This document shows, one piece after another, positions 60,666 to 64,000 of a DNA stretch of 64,000 bases. The notes under the pieces were generated by a model. It did no database searches and was not told the DNA's origin. It worked only from the letters and a program-made list of their open reading frames with translations. The stretch lies in the NCBI GenBank assembly GCA_030407315.1, contig JALQPE010002294.1:1-64000 (forward strand), written 5' to 3'. The position numbers and the translations under genes are program-made. Each line of letters opens with the position of its first letter. Positions within the stretch are counted from its first letter, which is position 1. The DNA comes from Asparagopsis taxiformis. Lineage: Eukaryota > Rhodophyta > Florideophyceae > Bonnemaisoniales > Bonnemaisoniaceae.

Positions 60666-61185
60666 CGGGTTGGGCGAAGAAATGCCTAACCCGCTGGTCA
60701 ACGAAAAGGGGAACCACCACGCCACGGATTGGCCGTCGACAATCGATTTTTCGCACCTCGGCGACGAGGATTTACGAAAGCGCATCTACGAGATGCTCGA
60801 AACACATTCGTCAATGTGGACAAGTGGTCAACTCGGCGAAATCAACGCTATGGAGCATCGAATCGAACTCGAACCGGGCACGCGGCCCATACGCTCATTG
60901 CCCTATCGACAGGGACCAGCTCTACGTACGATAGCCGAGGAGCAAATTACCAAGATGTTCAACGAAGGGGTTATCGAACCCACGTCCACCGAATGGGCGT
61001 CACCAATCGTATTGGTGCCGAAGAAGGACGGATCCTTACGCTTCTGTGTCGATTACAGACGTTTGAATGCGAAAAAGATCGCTGATTCGTACCCGATTCC
61101 TCACATGGAAGACTGTCTCGATTCGTTGGGCGACGCAGCTATTTTCACGACACTTGATTGTAACGCAAAGCAAAGGGGGTTCTAG
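60544..61185 (+). pseudogene. Gypsy-2 reverse transcriptase, N-terminal fragment
   Basis: HRIELEPGTRPIRSLPYRQG, then EGVIEPTSTEWASPIVLVPKK, LRFCVDYRRLNAKKI and FTTLDCNAKQ: RT motifs up to the first catalytic Asp. The similarity stops there and the frame ends at 61185. Palm box, RNase H and integrase are missing. Confidence 0.85.
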
Positions 61186-61936
61186 AATCGCTTGCCGTGT
61201 CAAGGCGTGGTGAACCAGATCGCGCTGTTGAACTTGCGTTCGCACGTCCCTCGGTCGCGGTAGCGGCCGGTTGGTACAACGGCAGAACGCGCAGGGATCG
61301 ATCGCAACACGGGATTCGTGAGCCAGCGCAAGCCGTGATCTCAGGGTGAGGTCACCGAGTAAACCCGGGCACAACAAGATCTACGCAGGGGACGTAAATC
61401 CCTGGCCGAGTAGTATGCGACGCAACGCACGGTATCGCGGTGCGACGCAGTTCGACGGTCGGTACACGCGGCGCGCACACACGGCCGTCGGCGATCGTGA
61501 GCAATCCGCACGCAACGCCGTATTGCAATCGATCCTCGCGATGCGCTAAACGCTTTACTTGTAGCTGCGAAAGTGCTGACTGTTTATTGGTAAGGTGCAA
61601 AGCAGAACGACCATTAGTAGCTAACTACCTAGGACAGGTTGTCCTTGCGCGGCCGGCCGGCGGCCGCGCGCTCACACGCAAAAGGGAAATATTTGGGAAA
61701 AAGACTTTCGTCATAAAAACCCAAAAAGGGGAAATAACGGGAAATTCGATAAAGGGCTACACGTGGCGCCGGGCTCGGGGTTTCGAGGCAACGTTCGCGC
61801 GAACGCGGTCGCATCGACGCTCCGTGACACGTAATCAAGACGCCCCGCGTACGCTCGCCTACCAACTAACTCAAACGGATGCATGCGGACCTAAATCAAC
61901 GCGCGCGCTCGCATCGATTCCATCGACTAACTTAAA
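61186..61936. other. Sequence beyond the gypsy-2 break, unidentified
   Basis: CG-rich up to about 61560 and again at 61740-61900. TGGCGCCGGGCTCGGGG at about 61764 resembles a primer-binding site next to an LTR end, but no LTR pair is seen. No gene. Confidence 0.3.
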
Positions 61937-62179
61937 TTGCACCACACTATCGTCCAAATCCCGTACACACTATGGACTGGTATGAAACCTGAAATCCACA
62001 CTCTGCTTCCATTTGGAACCCCTGGCTATGTTCACTCCCGCAGCCCCATTGATAAGCTTCAGCCCGGTGCTAAACTTCTACATTACATTGGTAGACTGGA
62101 TTACCGTCACTACTACACGTATGACCCCATCTCTGAGGAAGTCTCTCGATCCCGCACGGCTGAACTCCGTGTCAACTGA
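61937..62179 (+). pseudogene. Copia integrase C-terminal fragment
   Basis: 80 codons reading IPYTLWTGMKPEIHTLLPFGTPGYV and KLLHYIGRLDYRHYYTYDP, clearly parallel to the end of copia-3 integrase but on the opposite strand. No flanking RT or LTR is recognisable. Confidence 0.8.
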
Positions 62180-63100
62180 CCCAATAAAGACCCTGTCCGT
62201 ACATCGTCACCATCTACAGTCGATCACACTGTCACATCATTCACTGAACCCAAAACATTAATTCTAGCTCACAATAGACCTCATATTGAAATACGGGCTA
62301 TTTCCTTAGAGATCGAGTCATTTCCTAACTGCTTCATTATTTCGTAGATTACAAACTAAAATAAAAAATGATATATTTTAATCAAAAGTCCACAAATTAG
62401 AAAAATACGAGAACGTTTCAAAACTACTCAGTAGAAAAATTATTCCGTTTTTTAAGAAAATACAGGATGTTTGCCAATACCCTCCCGCCCTTGGTCGAGG
62501 TTGCTGGCATACTCAACTACATATTACACTGTGAGTCCATCCTGAAACGAGATAGTGCAGTGACTGAGTTTCTCAGTTTGAATCCTGCCACGATGATTGC
62601 TTTTGGGTAATTGCTGTAATGAGGATTATTTTGTACTGGAAGGTGAAAAGTGTGCCCGGGACATAGTTCGCTCCAATACCACGCTGGAAGCTTGTCCAAT
62701 CAAACTACTCAGCACAATACTAGCCTTAGAACAGGATATAGAACGACTAAATGTCATTTCCTTAATGCAGCTTCCACTATGGATGTAATCGACGATAAAG
62801 TTTTTTCAAAGTGTGCCCCTACGTGAAAGGGTCTGAACCTCGAATTTTTACTGGAGAATAAAGGCTGGAGCATAGTTAACCCTACATAATATCATATCCA
62901 GGCTAGTCATCAAACTCCGTTTCCAGCCTCCTACTTACCCTGTCCCTATAGAGCTCTTGGGAGCGGGCCCTCTTACGAGAGATGTTGTCTCCAGAATTGA
63001 CAGGATAGTTCTGTAGCGACTTCTAGAAAGACTGGTCACTGTAACGAAGCGGATTGAACTTGACGTCGATGTTTGTCAGTGCCACACAAATACGGAAAAC
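62180..63100. other. AT-rich, no gene recognised
   Basis: Short frames only. May include the left end of the transposon that carries the 63107-63948 transposase; I found no inverted end. Confidence 0.35.
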
Positions 63101-63106
63101 CAGATC

Positions 63107-63948
63107 CTACGTGTCTTCGTTCCACGTGTACTTGTTATACATGACAGTCCATAAGCTTGACAGGCGACTAAAATAGTTCTCTACAATAATTCTGTCACTT
63201 GACACTTCCTCATTGAACACCTTCCCACCAGCAGTTAGAGTCCCATTAATTGGCTTCTTAACTGGATGAATCATCCTGATGTGTCGTGTTCCTCCCTGAT
63301 ATCCCGTGTCACCGAGTATGCCCCATTGATTAGTGTAGGTGTCATTCAATTCCCCATCATCATCATGTTCAGCCATGTCACTGCCTTTTGCCGCGGAACT
63401 TTCGTGAAACTCCAAGTTATCATAAAATATTTCAATATCCGAAATTGGTCCAGGGCGATGCTTGCTGCAGCCAATAGCTTATCCACGTGGAATGACAGAC
63501 AACTAGGTTATGTATCCGTATAGCTTGTGCTTACCGCTGAAATATAACTTGCCTCACGCATATTCCCAGATGGACGATTAGTCTGCTGAAATGTGACATC
63601 TGTGGCATATCGACAGAAATCGAACGTCGTGAAAACCTGGGCTTCCAAAATCTCCTTCTTCATAGTATACTTGGAGTTCATTCTTGTCACTCCGAATTTG
63701 TACAGCTCCGGCCCAATTATTTCCAGGTATCCCATGATCAGCTTCTGAAAGGTTGGCTCTTTCCTATCGAACATCAAACCAGACATCTGCCATTTTGAAG
63801 GATGCTTGAGCACTATGAGCATCATGAAAAGAACATCCTTCTGCTGATGCTTAGACTTACAACCTCTCCCGACGTTCCACATGGACTGAACATGGATGTT
63901 TATTCGTGTCCAAATATAGTCAAATTCAGACTCTGTGAAATTTTTCAT
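63107..63948 (-). pseudogene. Harbinger-like (DDE_Tnp_4) transposase, broken
   Basis: The first frame (63508-63948) has the N-terminal helices (GRGCKSKHQQKDVLFMMLIVLKH in part) and YATDVTFQQTNRPSGNM with the first catalytic Asp. The second frame (63107-63415) has GILGDTGYQGG and SSDRIIVENYFSRLSSLW with the last Asp and Glu. In between, the RPGPISDIEIFYDN segment lies in register with the second frame but not the first. At least one frameshift near 63450-63510 therefore breaks it. The family is widespread and is especially familiar to me from oomycetes. Confidence 0.78.
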
Positions 63949-64000
63949 TGTTTAGAGGGTATCGGTCCCTCCCTTTGACACGTAGCATTCCAAAACCGGA

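Larger units (their letters stand above)
55550..61560 (+). mobile_element. Gypsy retrotransposon 2, degenerate and truncated in RT
   Basis: Begins with TGTAGTATACG exactly where copia-4 integrase breaks off. 55550 to about 56250 has no frame and is probably the 5' LTR and leader. Gag, protease and the first part of RT follow in order on the plus strand. Base use differs from neighbours: short CG-rich words (ACG, CGA, TCG) are very frequent. The 3' half is missing; I could not identify a 3' LTR, and the right boundary is uncertain. Confidence 0.7.

Noticed and set aside
61760..61785. Primer-binding site TGGCGCCGGGCTCGGGG marking a new LTR element
   Set aside because: No LTR pair, Gag or polypurine tract could be linked to it; kept only as a remark.

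Overview
This window looks like a repeat-dominated piece of a eukaryotic nuclear genome. The host-type genes are long and unbroken by introns (a 934-codon Patched-like gene and a 1066-codon methyltransferase-SET gene). Most of the remainder is LTR retrotransposons of the copia and gypsy groups, DNA transposons and short repeats. Intron-poor genes packed between copia/gypsy elements would fit a florideophyte red alga such as Chondrus. This is inference only: no rRNA or organelle marker is present, and another protist is possible. One DNA transposase family, at the right edge, resembles families I know from oomycetes.

Layout, left to right. 1-3659: a long inverted repeat (arms about 590 bp) enclosing unidentified sequence and the 3' end of a copia element. 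3660-4680: pyrimidine-rich, no gene. 4.7-16.1 kb: a DNA-modification island. A minus-strand gene encodes a ParB-like domain plus an Fe(II)/2-oxoglutarate dioxygenase (5563-9460). A divergent plus-strand gene encodes a beta-class DNA N6-adenine-type methyltransferase fused to a SET domain (12506-15706). Both are surrounded by copies of one repeat carrying two palindromes, and the last copy is inverted. 16.3-21.8 kb: a coiled-coil gene read through a -1 shift at A_AAA_AAG, facing a Plavaka/KDZ-like transposase with a frameshift. 22.4-23.8 kb: tandem repeats and a foldback sequence. 23.8-30.5 kb: a decayed copia element carrying a solo LTR with a perfect target duplication and a hairpin-rich array. 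30.7-33.55 kb: a complete piggyBac-type element with an intact transposase. 33.98-36.78 kb: the Patched-like gene. 36.9-43.56 kb: a nearly intact chromodomain gypsy element with a miniature copia inserted in one LTR. 44.45-44.95 kb: a small secreted-protein gene. 47.27-52.32 kb: a non-autonomous copy of the piggyBac-type element, split by a copia element. 52.7-61.2 kb: another copia cut by a gypsy element, itself interrupted. 61.9-64 kb: a copia fragment and a broken Harbinger-like transposase.

The most notable unit is the 4.7-22 kb block. It has a probable DNA methylation writer coupled to a histone-methylation (SET) domain, a probable oxidative eraser coupled to ParB, and a neighbouring transposase. 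Fungal KDZ transposons are known to travel with TET/JBP dioxygenases, so a mobile epigenetic cassette is a reasonable hypothesis. It is not proven here: I found no outer boundary for the block.

The nested insertions give a clear order of events. The piggyBac-type ends make 4-bp duplications of CTAG and CTGG rather than TTAA. Several copia elements have primer sites complementary to the anticodon arm of initiator tRNA-Met, as in Drosophila copia.
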